Shown piece after piece: positions 51,029 to 59,920 of a DNA stretch of 64,000 nucleotides (positions are counted from its first letter, which is position 1; the number at the start of each line of letters is the position of its first letter). Where the stretch lies: the NCBI GenBank assembly GCA_965230225.1, contig CBDDKM010000010.1:496001-560000 (forward strand), read 5' to 3'. Origin of the DNA: CALSMU01 sp965230225. GTDB taxonomy: Bacteria > Bacteroidota > Bacteroidia > Flavobacteriales_D > Parvicellaceae. The notes beneath the pieces were generated by a model. That model saw only the letters and a list, made by a program, of their open reading frames with translations. It searched no databases and had not been told where the DNA came from. Both the position numbers and the translations under genes were made by a program.

Positions 51029-52417
51029 ATGACACTGATCAAATCAATTTCAGGTATTAGAGGTACAATTGGAGGAGTTCCGGGAGATGGACTAACTCCA
51101 CTAGACATTGTAAAATTTACTGCTGCTTATGGTAGCTGGATTAAGAAGAATGCCTCTTCAGAGAAAATCAAGATTGTAGTGGGTAGAGATGCCAGAATTT
51201 CTGGAGAAATGGTGAGAAACATTTGCATCGGAACACTGCAAGGACTTGGAATTGATGTTGTTGATTTAGGGCTATCTACCACCCCTACAGTAGAAATTGC
51301 GGTTCCGATGGAAAAGGCAAATGGAGGTATCATTCTAACTGCCAGCCATAATCCAAAACAATGGAATGCCCTTAAATTATTGAATGAGAAGGGTGAGTTT
51401 ATTTCTGCGGCAGATGGTGCAGAAGTGCTGGAAATTGCAGACAACGATGATTTTAACTTTGCAGACGTTGATGAAATTGGAAAAGTAACCTTTGACGATT
51501 CATATCTTGAAAAGCACATCAATGCTGTAATGGACCTAAAACTGGTTAACCCGCAGTTAATTGCCATGTCTAGCTTTAAAGTGGTATGCGATTCTGTAAA
51601 TAGTACCGGTGGAATTTTTGTTCCTGCCTTGTTAAGAGCATTAGGTGTGAAAGAAGTAATATCTCTATATGGAGAACCAACTGGAGAATTTCCTCACAAC
51701 CCTGAACCACTTCCGGAAAACTTAACTGCAATTGCAGAAAAGATTAAAGAAACAGGAGCTGATTTAGGAATTGTTGTAGATCCGGACGTTGATCGTTTAG
51801 CATTTGTAGACGAGAATGGAGATATGTTTGGCGAAGAATATACATTGGTGGCAGTAGCCGATTTTGTATTGGAAAACACTAAAGGGAATACGGTTTCCAA
51901 CCTGTCCTCTACAAGAGCTCTAAGAGATGTTACCGAAGGGCACGGAGCAACTTACCATGCTTCAGCAGTTGGAGAAGTTAATGTGGTGAACAAAATGAAA
52001 GAAACCAATGCCATCATTGGTGGTGAAGGTAATGGTGGTATCATTTACCCGGAATCTCACTATGGTAGGGATGCATTAGTGGGAATTGGATTATTCTTAA
52101 CACACCTTGCTGAAAGTGGTACTAAAGTATCTCAGTTAAAAGCTGGTTATCCTAACTATGTGATCTCTAAAAACAAGATTCAACTAGAGCCAGGGATGGA
52201 TGTGGATGGAATATTGGAAAACATTCATGGTCAATACAGCGATTGTGAAACGGACACCACCGACGGAGTAAAGATTTACTTTGAAAAGGAGTGGGTACAC
52301 CTTAGAAAAAGTAACACAGAGCCAATCATTAGAATTTACTCAGAGAGTGAATCAGAGGATAAAGCGAATGAATTAGCTTATTCCATTATGGATAAGATTA
52401 AGGCTATTGCTAACTAG
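51029..52417 (+). CDS. glmM: Phosphoglucosamine mutase / phosphohexomutase
   Basis: This 462-residue phosphohexomutase interconverts 1- and 6-phosphosugars, most likely glucosamine phosphate for cell-wall synthesis. The four-domain alpha-D-phosphohexomutase plan is clear: active-site Ser in GIILTASHNPKQWN, metal loop VDPDVDRLAF, sugar-binding GGEGNGGI and phosphate-binding RKSNTEPIIRIYSES. Phosphomannomutase activity is an alternative; the family is often annotated both ways. The gene is convergent with ppk1, overlapping it by 4 nt at the stops. Confidence 0.93.
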   Translation: MTLIKSISGIRGTIGGVPGDGLTPLDIVKFTAAYGSWIKKNASSEKIKIVVGRDARISGEMVRNICIGTLQGLGIDVVDLGLSTTPTVEIAVPMEKANGGIILTASHNPKQWNALKLLNEKGEFISAADGAEVLEIADNDDFNFADVDEIGKVTFDDSYLEKHINAVMDLKLVNPQLIAMSSFKVVCDSVNSTGGIFVPALLRALGVKEVISLYGEPTGEFPHNPEPLPENLTAIAEKIKETGADLGIVVDPDVDRLAFVDENGDMFGEEYTLVAVADFVLENTKGNTVSNLSSTRALRDVTEGHGATYHASAVGEVNVVNKMKETNAIIGGEGNGGIIYPESHYGRDALVGIGLFLTHLAESGTKVSQLKAGYPNYVISKNKIQLEPGMDVDGILENIHGQYSDCETDTTDGVKIYFEKEWVHLRKSNTEPIIRIYSESESEDKANELAYSIMDKIKAIAN

Positions 52418-54489
52418 ACTTCTTCTTTACCTGTATAAAGCTTTTTAAAATACTTATAAAGCTCCAATTGACTTTGAATTTTCTTTCCTGATTCTTTCTG
52501 TACGTATTCGTTCTTAAGGTTTGAATCAATAATTCTTGCTTTAACGTTATCCCTAAGCTGTGTTTCGAGCATATTCGCTAAAATCTTTTTAAGGTTTTCA
52601 TTAAATATCGGAGTAGTTACTTCTACCCTTTTATCAAGATTCCTTTTCATCCAATCTGCCGAAGAAATAAAGAACTTTTCTTCTCCATTTGCGTGAAACC
52701 ACATTATTCTCGAATGCTCCAAAAAGCGATCTACAATACTTATTACCTTAATATTCTCACTCATTCCAGGCACTCCAGCTACCAAAGCACATATCCCTCT
52801 AATGATCAACTTAATCTCAACGCCTGCTTTACTAGCTTCATAAAGTTTATTGATGATGGTATCATCTACCAGGTTATTTAACTTGATAATAATAAAAGCT
52901 TTTCTACCAGCTCTGGCATTTTTAATTTCACCATTGATTAAGGATACAACCTTTCTTCTGGTGTTAAATGGAGAAACCGCCAACTGACTAAATCTGGTTC
53001 TTTCAAAATTATTCTTGAAGAAATCAAACACCTTTCTTACTTCTTTCGTGATTCTTGAATCGGCTGTTAACAAAGACGTATCTCCATAAATTTCAGCAGT
53101 TCCTTCGTGAAAATTTCCGGTACCAATATGAGCGTAATAACAACCTTCCCCATTTTCGTTTCTCTTAATGAGTATCAGTTTAGAATGCACTTTTAATCCA
53201 GGTACACCGAAGATCACCTTAACACCTTCGTCTTGAAGATAATTTGCCCATAATATGTTATTAGCCTCATCAAATCTTGCTTGTAGCTCCACCACAACCG
53301 TTACTCTCTTTCCATTTTTAGCCGCATTGATCAATGCATTAATCACCTTAGATTTCGAAGCCACTCTATAAAGGTTAATTTTAATGGATTTTACGTGTGG
53401 ATCAATGGCAGCCTCTCGCAATAAATCAATAATATAATTAAAAGACTGATAAGGATAGTTGAGCATTACATCCTCTTCTTTAATCGCATCAAACATACTA
53501 ATATGATTACTTAGCCTTGGATGCTCTAATGGAGGAAGTTTTTTATAGCGAAGATACTTCGCTCCTATATCCGGAAACTTAATGAAGTCCCTCATGTTTT
53601 GGTACCTACTACCTGCAATTACATTATCACTATCTTTTAGTTTTAATGCTTTCTGTATAAAGTTATACAGATCTTCCGGCATTTTCTTGTCATAAACAAA
53701 TCGCACAGGAGACCCTTTTTTTCTGTTCTTTACGCTACTCGCAATTTTATCTATCCAGCTTACCGAAATATCACTATCCACATCCAACTCAGAATCCAGC
53801 GTTACTTTTATCGTATGAGCTACCAATTTATCTGCATCAAATATGGAATATATGTCTCTCAGATTAAATCGAATAACATCATCTAGCAACATGATGTATT
53901 TCTTATTTTCTCTCTGAGGCAAAACCACAAACCTGGATAAGGTAGAAGGGAACTCAATCAGTGAATACTTTGGCTTCTCCGGTCTGCTTTCCATCCACAT
54001 TTTTACTGCCATGTAGATCACCCTGTCTTTTAATCCAGGGAAATTAGATTTTTTCTCCAACATTATTGGAACCAAATCCGGTCTAACTTTTTCTATAAAA
54101 TACTCTCGAACAAACTCTTTTTGTCGGTCATCCAACTGTTTCTCGTTCAGAAAGTAAATATCCTTTTCGCGAAGTAACTGAATAATTTCCTTGTAAATTC
54201 TATTGAATCTTCGTTCTTGCCCGCTAACCACCTTTAGAATTTGAGTCAAGACTTTAGTTGGGTCAAAAGCAAGATTGGCTTTATGCTTTTCGGGAAGCAT
54301 TTCCATTCTCTTCATGGTTGCTACCCGGACCCTAAAAAACTCATCCCTGTTATTCGAAAATATACCAAGGAACCTTAATCTTTCAATAATAGGAACTTTT
54401 GGATCTTCAGCTTCCTGTAACACGCGTGAGTTAAACGCCAGCCAACTAATTTCTCTATTCAAGTATTTATTACTTCCCCTTTTCTTCAT
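52414..54489 (-). CDS. ppk1: Polyphosphate kinase 1
   Basis: This 691-residue enzyme makes inorganic polyphosphate from ATP. It starts NREISWLAFNSRVLQEA, the standard PPK1 N terminus, and has VELQARFDEANNI, the phosphorylated-His loop GLKVHSKLILI, and IGTGNFHEGTAEIYGD. The four domains fit the usual length of about 690-720 residues. It is a single gene; no exopolyphosphatase is adjacent. It overlaps the convergent glmM stop by 4 nt. A TAGCTTTA sequence upstream is only a partial promoter match. Confidence 0.96.
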   Translation of the reverse strand: MKKRGSNKYLNREISWLAFNSRVLQEAEDPKVPIIERLRFLGIFSNNRDEFFRVRVATMKRMEMLPEKHKANLAFDPTKVLTQILKVVSGQERRFNRIYKEIIQLLREKDIYFLNEKQLDDRQKEFVREYFIEKVRPDLVPIMLEKKSNFPGLKDRVIYMAVKMWMESRPEKPKYSLIEFPSTLSRFVVLPQRENKKYIMLLDDVIRFNLRDIYSIFDADKLVAHTIKVTLDSELDVDSDISVSWIDKIASSVKNRKKGSPVRFVYDKKMPEDLYNFIQKALKLKDSDNVIAGSRYQNMRDFIKFPDIGAKYLRYKKLPPLEHPRLSNHISMFDAIKEEDVMLNYPYQSFNYIIDLLREAAIDPHVKSIKINLYRVASKSKVINALINAAKNGKRVTVVVELQARFDEANNILWANYLQDEGVKVIFGVPGLKVHSKLILIKRNENGEGCYYAHIGTGNFHEGTAEIYGDTSLLTADSRITKEVRKVFDFFKNNFERTRFSQLAVSPFNTRRKVVSLINGEIKNARAGRKAFIIIKLNNLVDDTIINKLYEASKAGVEIKLIIRGICALVAGVPGMSENIKVISIVDRFLEHSRIMWFHANGEEKFFISSADWMKRNLDKRVEVTTPIFNENLKKILANMLETQLRDNVKARIIDSNLKNEYVQKESGKKIQSQLELYKYFKKLYTGKEEV

Positions 54490-54581
54490 CTACACTGCGT
54501 TGAGCATTTCCTTAAAGCTAACAAACAAAAAGGTTACCATCAAATTATTGCCGTTAAGGATTTGTTATTTCTTCAACCTAC

Positions 54582-55031
54582 CTACATTTTATCTTTAATG
54601 GTAGTCATAATAAAGGTACTTTGTACGTTGGCTATATTATCGATGGAAGCTAGCTTGTTTTTAATAAAATTTTGATAATCCTCCATGTCTGACACGGCTA
54701 TTTGAAGTAGGTAATCGAAATTACCAGCAACGTGAAAACAAGTTACTACTTCATCCAATTTTACCACTGCCTGTTCAAAACCAGTTAACAATTTTTTTGC
54801 ATGCAACTTCAGTGTTACACTACAAAAAACCTGAAGATCTTTTCCTGTTGCTTTTCTATCTACAACAGCTTTATAGTTTTTTATAACCCCTGTTTTTTCC
54901 AATCGCTTTACTCTCTCGTAAGTTGGCGTAACAGTTAGCCCAATACTAGCTGCTAACTCTTTGGTATTCAGCTTTCCATTTTCCTGAAGAAGCTTTAATA
55001 TCATGTGGTCTTTTTCGTCTAAAGCAATCAT
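54582..55031 (-). CDS. Lrp/AsnC family transcriptional regulator
   Basis: This 149-residue regulator has an N-terminal helix-turn-helix (MILKLLQENGKLNTKELAAS and TPTYERVKRLEKTGVIKNY) and a C-terminal RAM ligand-binding domain (VFCSVTLKLHAKKLLTGFEQ, CFHVAGNFDYLLQIAV). ATG at 55031 is chosen over TTG at 55061, which adds an unconserved ten-residue tail. It is divergent from the Cys/Met PLP-enzyme gene, so the 170-nt region between them is the likely operator. Amino acid as effector is inferred. Confidence 0.92.
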   Translation of the reverse strand: MIALDEKDHMILKLLQENGKLNTKELAASIGLTVTPTYERVKRLEKTGVIKNYKAVVDRKATGKDLQVFCSVTLKLHAKKLLTGFEQAVVKLDEVVTCFHVAGNFDYLLQIAVSDMEDYQNFIKNKLASIDNIANVQSTFIMTTIKDKM

Positions 55032-55201
55032 TGGTAGATTTTTTTTCTGATTTGAGTGCAATATACAGCATTAAAAAGAACAATTAACCTATAATAAACA
55101 TAACTAAAGTAATATTTTCTACAAACCACACATTTAACAACCAAAAACTTCTAGAACTACAAATAATTCAAGAACTTTACTATTCACTAAAACGAAAAAT
55201 C

Positions 55202-56458
55202 ATGAGCTACGAAAAAATGCGACCTGAAAGCCTAATGATGAGCTATGGTTATAAACCAGAACTATCTGAAGGAGCCATTAAATGTCCAATATTCCAAACA
55301 TCAACATTTGTATTTAACAAAGCTGAGGAGGGAAAAGCTTTTTTTGAAGTTGCTTACGGGCTAAGAGAACAAAAAAAAGATGAAGAATTAGGTTTAATCT
55401 ACAGTAGGTTAAATAACCCTGACCTTGAAATTTTGGAAAATAGATTGGCACTTTGGGACAATGCAGAGGCTTGTGCAGTTTTCGAAAGTGGGATGAGCGC
55501 CATTTCCACTGCCATGTTAGAGTTTCTATCTCCAGGAGATGTATTACTATACAGTAGACCTGTTTATGGAGGAACTGATCATTTTGTAAACCACATATTA
55601 AAGCGATTTGGAATTCATTCTATTGGGTTTATTGCCGGAATGGAAAAAGAGGAAATCATACAATTAATAAAGGATTCCGGGCATGGTGACAATCTGGGGA
55701 TGATCCATATTGAAACTCCTGCCAACCCTACCAATGCTTTGATTGATATTAAAATGTGTAGCGAAATAGCAGATGAATTTTCTACTGAAGAGAGAAAGGT
55801 TATTCTATCTGTAGACAATACCTACATGGGCCCCATATGGTCTCACCCTCTAGAACATGGAGCTGATTTAGTACTATATTCTGCCACTAAATACATTGGA
55901 GGGCACAGCGATGTAATTGCTGGAGCTTGCTGTGGATCGGCAGAATTAATTGGAAGATTAAAAGGGCTCCGAACTTTCTTTGGAAACATGGCCGGACCAT
56001 GGACCGGATGGTTACTAATGAGAAGTTTGGAAACATTAAAGGTACGTATGGAGCAACAAGCTGAAAATGCCAAGTATGTTGCGAATTTCTTAAAGGAGCA
56101 TCCAAAAGTAGAGAAGGTATATTACCTAGGTTTCGTAGAAGAAGAATACAACCATAGAAAAACTGAAATATACAAAAGACAGTATAGTTCTAACGGCGCT
56201 ATGATTTCTTTCGATATTGTTGGTGGCGAAAAAGAAGCTTTTGCCTTTCTGAATGAGCTAAAGTTGATTAAACTAGCTGTTAGTTTAGGTAGTACAGAAA
56301 GCCTTGCAGAGCACCCTTACACCATGACACATGCAGACGTTCCGGAAGATGAAAAAAATGCACTAAGCGTTACTGAAAAACTGGTTCGTTTATCCATTGG
56401 GGTAGAAAATTACAATGACATTATTTGGGACCTCAAACAAGCATTGGAAGTAGTATAA
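55202..56458 (+). CDS. Cys/Met metabolism PLP-dependent enzyme (cystathionine gamma-synthase / methionine gamma-lyase type)
   Basis: This 418-residue PLP enzyme belongs to the trans-sulfuration family: YSRLNNPDLEILENRLALW, the cofactor stretch ESGMSAISTAM, VDNTYMGPIWSHPLEHGAD, and the Schiff-base Lys in YSATKYIGGHSDV (K230). It could be a cystathionine gamma-synthase, a methionine gamma-lyase or a homologue with another gamma-substituted substrate; the sequence does not decide. It lies divergent to an Lrp regulator, a pairing that fits amino-acid-responsive control. No TAnnTTTG box is evident upstream. Confidence 0.9.
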   Translation: MSYEKMRPESLMMSYGYKPELSEGAIKCPIFQTSTFVFNKAEEGKAFFEVAYGLREQKKDEELGLIYSRLNNPDLEILENRLALWDNAEACAVFESGMSAISTAMLEFLSPGDVLLYSRPVYGGTDHFVNHILKRFGIHSIGFIAGMEKEEIIQLIKDSGHGDNLGMIHIETPANPTNALIDIKMCSEIADEFSTEERKVILSVDNTYMGPIWSHPLEHGADLVLYSATKYIGGHSDVIAGACCGSAELIGRLKGLRTFFGNMAGPWTGWLLMRSLETLKVRMEQQAENAKYVANFLKEHPKVEKVYYLGFVEEEYNHRKTEIYKRQYSSNGAMISFDIVGGEKEAFAFLNELKLIKLAVSLGSTESLAEHPYTMTHADVPEDEKNALSVTEKLVRLSIGVENYNDIIWDLKQALEVV

Positions 56459-56527
56459 CAAAATATCATGACACAAGGCTATAATAAGTGTCGCATATTA
56501 AACTAAAGAGTATTTCAAAAATCAGAC

Positions 56528-56535
56528 TATCTTTG
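56528..56535 (+). promoter_or_regulatory. -7 promoter box of the serine hydrolase gene
   Basis: TATCTTTG matches TAnnTTTG exactly and ends 22 nt before the ATG at 56558. The -33 element is not clear. Confidence 0.5.
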
Positions 56536-56557
56536 GCGGAATTCTAATTGATTTTCG

Positions 56558-58186
56558 ATGAAGTTGATTGTTGCATTGACCCTTACCTTACTAGCTTCTG
56601 CTTTATATGGACAAGTTAATTACCAGGCAAAACTAGATTCTATTTCCAACTCTTGGTGTAACGGAAGAGGACCTGGGTTTAGCGTTGGTGTTGTTCTAAA
56701 TGGCAAACAACTATATACCAGAGGTTGTGGTGCTTCTAACATGGCACATAATCTAAAAAACACTGAAGAAACCGCCTTCGACATAGCATCTATTGCCAAG
56801 CAATTTACAGCTGCTTCCATTGGCATTCTCATTAATCAGGGTAGACTTTCTTTAGAGGATGATATCAGAAAGTATGTACCTGAATTACCTTCTTATAAAG
56901 ATACTATTAGGATTAAGCATTTATTGAATCACACAAGTGGTATTAGAAATTACCACACGCTGATGCAGTTGAGTGGCTTCAACTACAACAAAGAATATTA
57001 CAACAATCAGGACATACTTGCTCTTTTATCTAAACAAAAAGAACTCAATAATGTTCCGGGAGAAAAGTTTCTTTATTCCAACTCTAACTACACCTTATTA
57101 ACCATCATTTTAGAGCGAATTACCCAACAATCATTAAACTCATTTGCCAAAGAAAATATATTCGATTTGATTCGACTATTCAACACAAAGTACCATGAAA
57201 TGCAGGGAATTGTAGTTCCGGAATCTGCTACTGGCTACAGAAAAGTTGGTGAAGGGTATATTGGTTGTCCAAAAATATCAGAAAGTTATGGTGCGGGTAG
57301 TTTATGGAGCTCAGTGGAAGACCTTTCTAAATGGTCAACCATATTTTATTCAAATAACGAGGAGCTGAAAGCTATTTCCGATTTCCTTACTCAGCAAGAA
57401 CCGTTGAATGATGGTTCTAACAACTATTATGGAAGAGGTATTTTCATAAAAGACTACAAAGGATTCAAATCGATCCATCACAGTGGAAACGGGTATGGAT
57501 TCAAATCATTTATGATAACCATTCCAGAGAAAAGTTTATCCGTTATAGTACTATCAAACACTAACGAATTTAACGCAACAGGATTAGCCTATACCATTGT
57601 TAATCAGTTTCTACCAAAAGAAGAAATTAAAAGAAAACCTGCTGCAAAATACAAGAAGAAAGAACTTAAACCATTAACGGGATGGTACCAGGAAATAAAT
57701 AGTGACTTAAAGATTGAAGTAACACTTTCAAATGACTCCCTATTTGCTAAAACATCACTGTCTACTTATAAAATCCTGTTAATCCCTACCGAGAATAAGC
57801 TTGCCTTTAATAGAAAAAGTAATTCGAGTGTTACTTATGATTTTAATAAAACCGAAGAAACCGAATTAGTGGTTGATTTTGGAGGTGGTAAATTTTACTT
57901 TGAAAGAATAGAACCAGATGCAAATCTTCCGGAGGATTATGTTTCTTATATAGGCAGCTATTACTCTGAAGAATTGGATGTGAAGTATCAAATTACATGG
58001 AGTAACGATAAGTTTTTTATCACCTACCCTAACAATCAGTTTCTAATATCACCATCCAGAAAAGATGAATTTGGTTTAAACAACCGATCCAGAATTAATT
58101 TCTTTAGAGATGACAAAGGGGTTGCCGGATTTACGATAGCCTCGGAAGGAACGGTTAAAAACATCCAGTTCATAAAAGACAGATAA
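56558..58186 (+). CDS. Secreted serine hydrolase, beta-lactamase/penicillin-binding-protein fold
   Basis: This 542-residue protein has a signal peptide (1-19, ending LYG) and a class C beta-lactamase-like domain over about 25-350. The catalytic SxxK is Ser78-Ile-Ala-Lys81 in DIASIAKQFTA, and a YSN motif lies near residue 172 (FLYSNSNYTLL). A HSGNGYG stretch near residue 310 stands where the third motif is expected. From about 365 to 542 there is an extra beta-rich C-terminal domain. These enzymes may be esterases, D-aminopeptidases or carboxypeptidases; there is no reason to call resistance. Confidence 0.87.
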   Translation: MKLIVALTLTLLASALYGQVNYQAKLDSISNSWCNGRGPGFSVGVVLNGKQLYTRGCGASNMAHNLKNTEETAFDIASIAKQFTAASIGILINQGRLSLEDDIRKYVPELPSYKDTIRIKHLLNHTSGIRNYHTLMQLSGFNYNKEYYNNQDILALLSKQKELNNVPGEKFLYSNSNYTLLTIILERITQQSLNSFAKENIFDLIRLFNTKYHEMQGIVVPESATGYRKVGEGYIGCPKISESYGAGSLWSSVEDLSKWSTIFYSNNEELKAISDFLTQQEPLNDGSNNYYGRGIFIKDYKGFKSIHHSGNGYGFKSFMITIPEKSLSVIVLSNTNEFNATGLAYTIVNQFLPKEEIKRKPAAKYKKKELKPLTGWYQEINSDLKIEVTLSNDSLFAKTSLSTYKILLIPTENKLAFNRKSNSSVTYDFNKTEETELVVDFGGGKFYFERIEPDANLPEDYVSYIGSYYSEELDVKYQITWSNDKFFITYPNNQFLISPSRKDEFGLNNRSRINFFRDDKGVAGFTIASEGTVKNIQFIKDR

Positions 58187-58220
58187 TAAAAACACTGTTA
58201 TTCAGATTGTTACCAGGTCA

Positions 58221-58252
58221 TTTGGAGGATTAACATTTTGAGAGTACATTTG
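58221..58252 (+). promoter_or_regulatory. Promoter of the GMC/AGPS/GlpD/lipid kinase operon
   Basis: TTTG (58221-58224), 20 nt, TACATTTG (58245-58252) is an excellent match to the Bacteroidota promoter consensus. Expected start of transcription is near 58259, about 45 nt before the ATG. Confidence 0.75.
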
Positions 58253-58303
58253 TTTCACTACACTATTACACACGTTTGTTTCTTTAGCGTATTGCTAAAA
58301 TAA

Positions 58304-59920
58304 ATGAACGATAAAATTTACGATTACATTATAATTGGGTCAGGGTTTGGCGGATCTGTTTCTGCTATGCGTCTGGCTGAAAAGGGGTATTCTGTTCTCA
58401 TACTGGAAATGGGAAAAGAATATCGTCCTAAAGATTTCCCTAAAAACAACTGGAAGCTCAGAAAATTCTTTTGGTCTCCCATGCTTCGCTGGTTCGGTTT
58501 CCAGCGACTAACATTTTTCAAAGAAGTATTTATCTTAAGTGGTGTTGGTGTTGGCGGTGGAAGTTTAGTATATGCAAACACACACATGTTTCCACCGGAT
58601 GAGTTCTTCAATAATCCTTCGTGGATGAAAACGAGAGATTGGAAAGCTACCCTTACCCCATTCTTTGATAAAGCAAAATTCATGTTAGGAACTGTTAAAC
58701 GTGACGTTTTTAAGCGAGAAGATGAACTCTTGCGCGAAGTTGCTGTTGAAATGGGCCGTGAAGATTCCTTTGAAGGGGTAAGTGTAGGGGTATATTTCGG
58801 CGATACCGAAAAAGAAAAAGATCCATACTTTGAAGGTTTAGGCCCTCTTCGAAAAGGATGTACAGAGTGTGCCGGGTGCATGGTAGGGTGCAAAGAAAAA
58901 GCTAAAAACTCTCTGGACTTTAACTACCTCTACTTTGCTAAAAAGTTTGGAGCTAAAATTCTTGCCGAAACAAAAGTAAACCGAATTAATTATGCCAATA
59001 AAGAGTATGAGATACACACGGAATCAAGTACTGGTTTTTTCAATAAAAAAAGAAGAGTATTTCGATCAAGAAACCTCGTAATTTCTGGAGGGGTATTAGG
59101 AACTTTAGACTTACTATTGAAACAAAAATTCAAGTATCAATCTTTGCCTAATTTATCGGACCAACTGGGAGATAATTTAAGAACCAACTCCGAAACGCTT
59201 TGTGGGGTAACTGCCAAAAATGAAAAGCTTAACCATGGAGTTGCCATCACCTCTGTATTTAATCCGGATGATGACACGCACATCGAAATTGTAAAGTATC
59301 CCAATGGCTCGAATTCGATGAAAATGTTTGCCACATTAGCTACCGAAAAAGGGCATCCACTGGTTAGACCATTGATGTGGTTTGGAAACATCTTTGTGAA
59401 ACCTAAGCACTTCTTTAAGCAGATTTTTGGAAGAAAATTTGCCGAAAAATCGGTCATTTTCCTTGTAATGCAATCATTGGACAATTCCATGAAAATGGTT
59501 TACAAGCGATTCCCATACAGCCGAATAAGCATTTTTAATCGAAAAGAAAACCGCGTACCTGCTTACATAGGAGTTGGGCAGGAAGTAATGAACAGGTACG
59601 CCAAAAAAGTAGATGGAATTCCTCAAAATGCTCTTACAGAAGTAATGTTTAACATGTCTTCTACTGCTCATATTCTGGGAGGAATACCGATGGGAGAAGA
59701 TGCTAGTAAAGGAGTGATTAATGATCGTTTTGAAGTACATAACTACCCTGGAATGTATATTCTGGATGGATCTATTATTCCAGGAAATTTAGGAGTAAAC
59801 CCTAGTTTAACCATAACAGCCATAAGCGAATACGCGATGTCTTTAATTCCTGAAAAGGAAGGTAATACCATAACTCCACTTGATGAACAAATTGCAAACA
59901 GAAAAAAGAATGGACAATAA
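58304..59920 (+). CDS. GMC-family oxidoreductase with Cys cluster
   Basis: This 538-residue FAD enzyme begins with a dinucleotide fold (IIIGSGFGGSVSAMRLAEKG) and shows the GMC block GVGVGGGSLVYANTHMFPP. A cysteine-rich motif CTECAGCMVGCKEKAKNS (about 187-204) is like that of cholesterol-oxidase-type GMC enzymes. The C terminus has NLGVNPSLTITAISE, with the usual catalytic region (Asn before PSLT). No signal peptide is seen. The substrate is probably an alcohol or sterol-like lipid. It is first in a four-gene operon with an AGPS-like enzyme, GlpD and a lipid kinase. The next gene overlaps it by 11 nt. Confidence 0.92.
   Translation: MNDKIYDYIIIGSGFGGSVSAMRLAEKGYSVLILEMGKEYRPKDFPKNNWKLRKFFWSPMLRWFGFQRLTFFKEVFILSGVGVGGGSLVYANTHMFPPDEFFNNPSWMKTRDWKATLTPFFDKAKFMLGTVKRDVFKREDELLREVAVEMGREDSFEGVSVGVYFGDTEKEKDPYFEGLGPLRKGCTECAGCMVGCKEKAKNSLDFNYLYFAKKFGAKILAETKVNRINYANKEYEIHTESSTGFFNKKRRVFRSRNLVISGGVLGTLDLLLKQKFKYQSLPNLSDQLGDNLRTNSETLCGVTAKNEKLNHGVAITSVFNPDDDTHIEIVKYPNGSNSMKMFATLATEKGHPLVRPLMWFGNIFVKPKHFFKQIFGRKFAEKSVIFLVMQSLDNSMKMVYKRFPYSRISIFNRKENRVPAYIGVGQEVMNRYAKKVDGIPQNALTEVMFNMSSTAHILGGIPMGEDASKGVINDRFEVHNYPGMYILDGSIIPGNLGVNPSLTITAISEYAMSLIPEKEGNTITPLDEQIANRKKNGQ

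Noticed and set aside
55149..55156. TTCTAGAA palindrome between the Lrp and PLP-enzyme genes
   Set aside because: Only 8 bp and does not extend; Lrp sites are too degenerate to recognise it as an operator.
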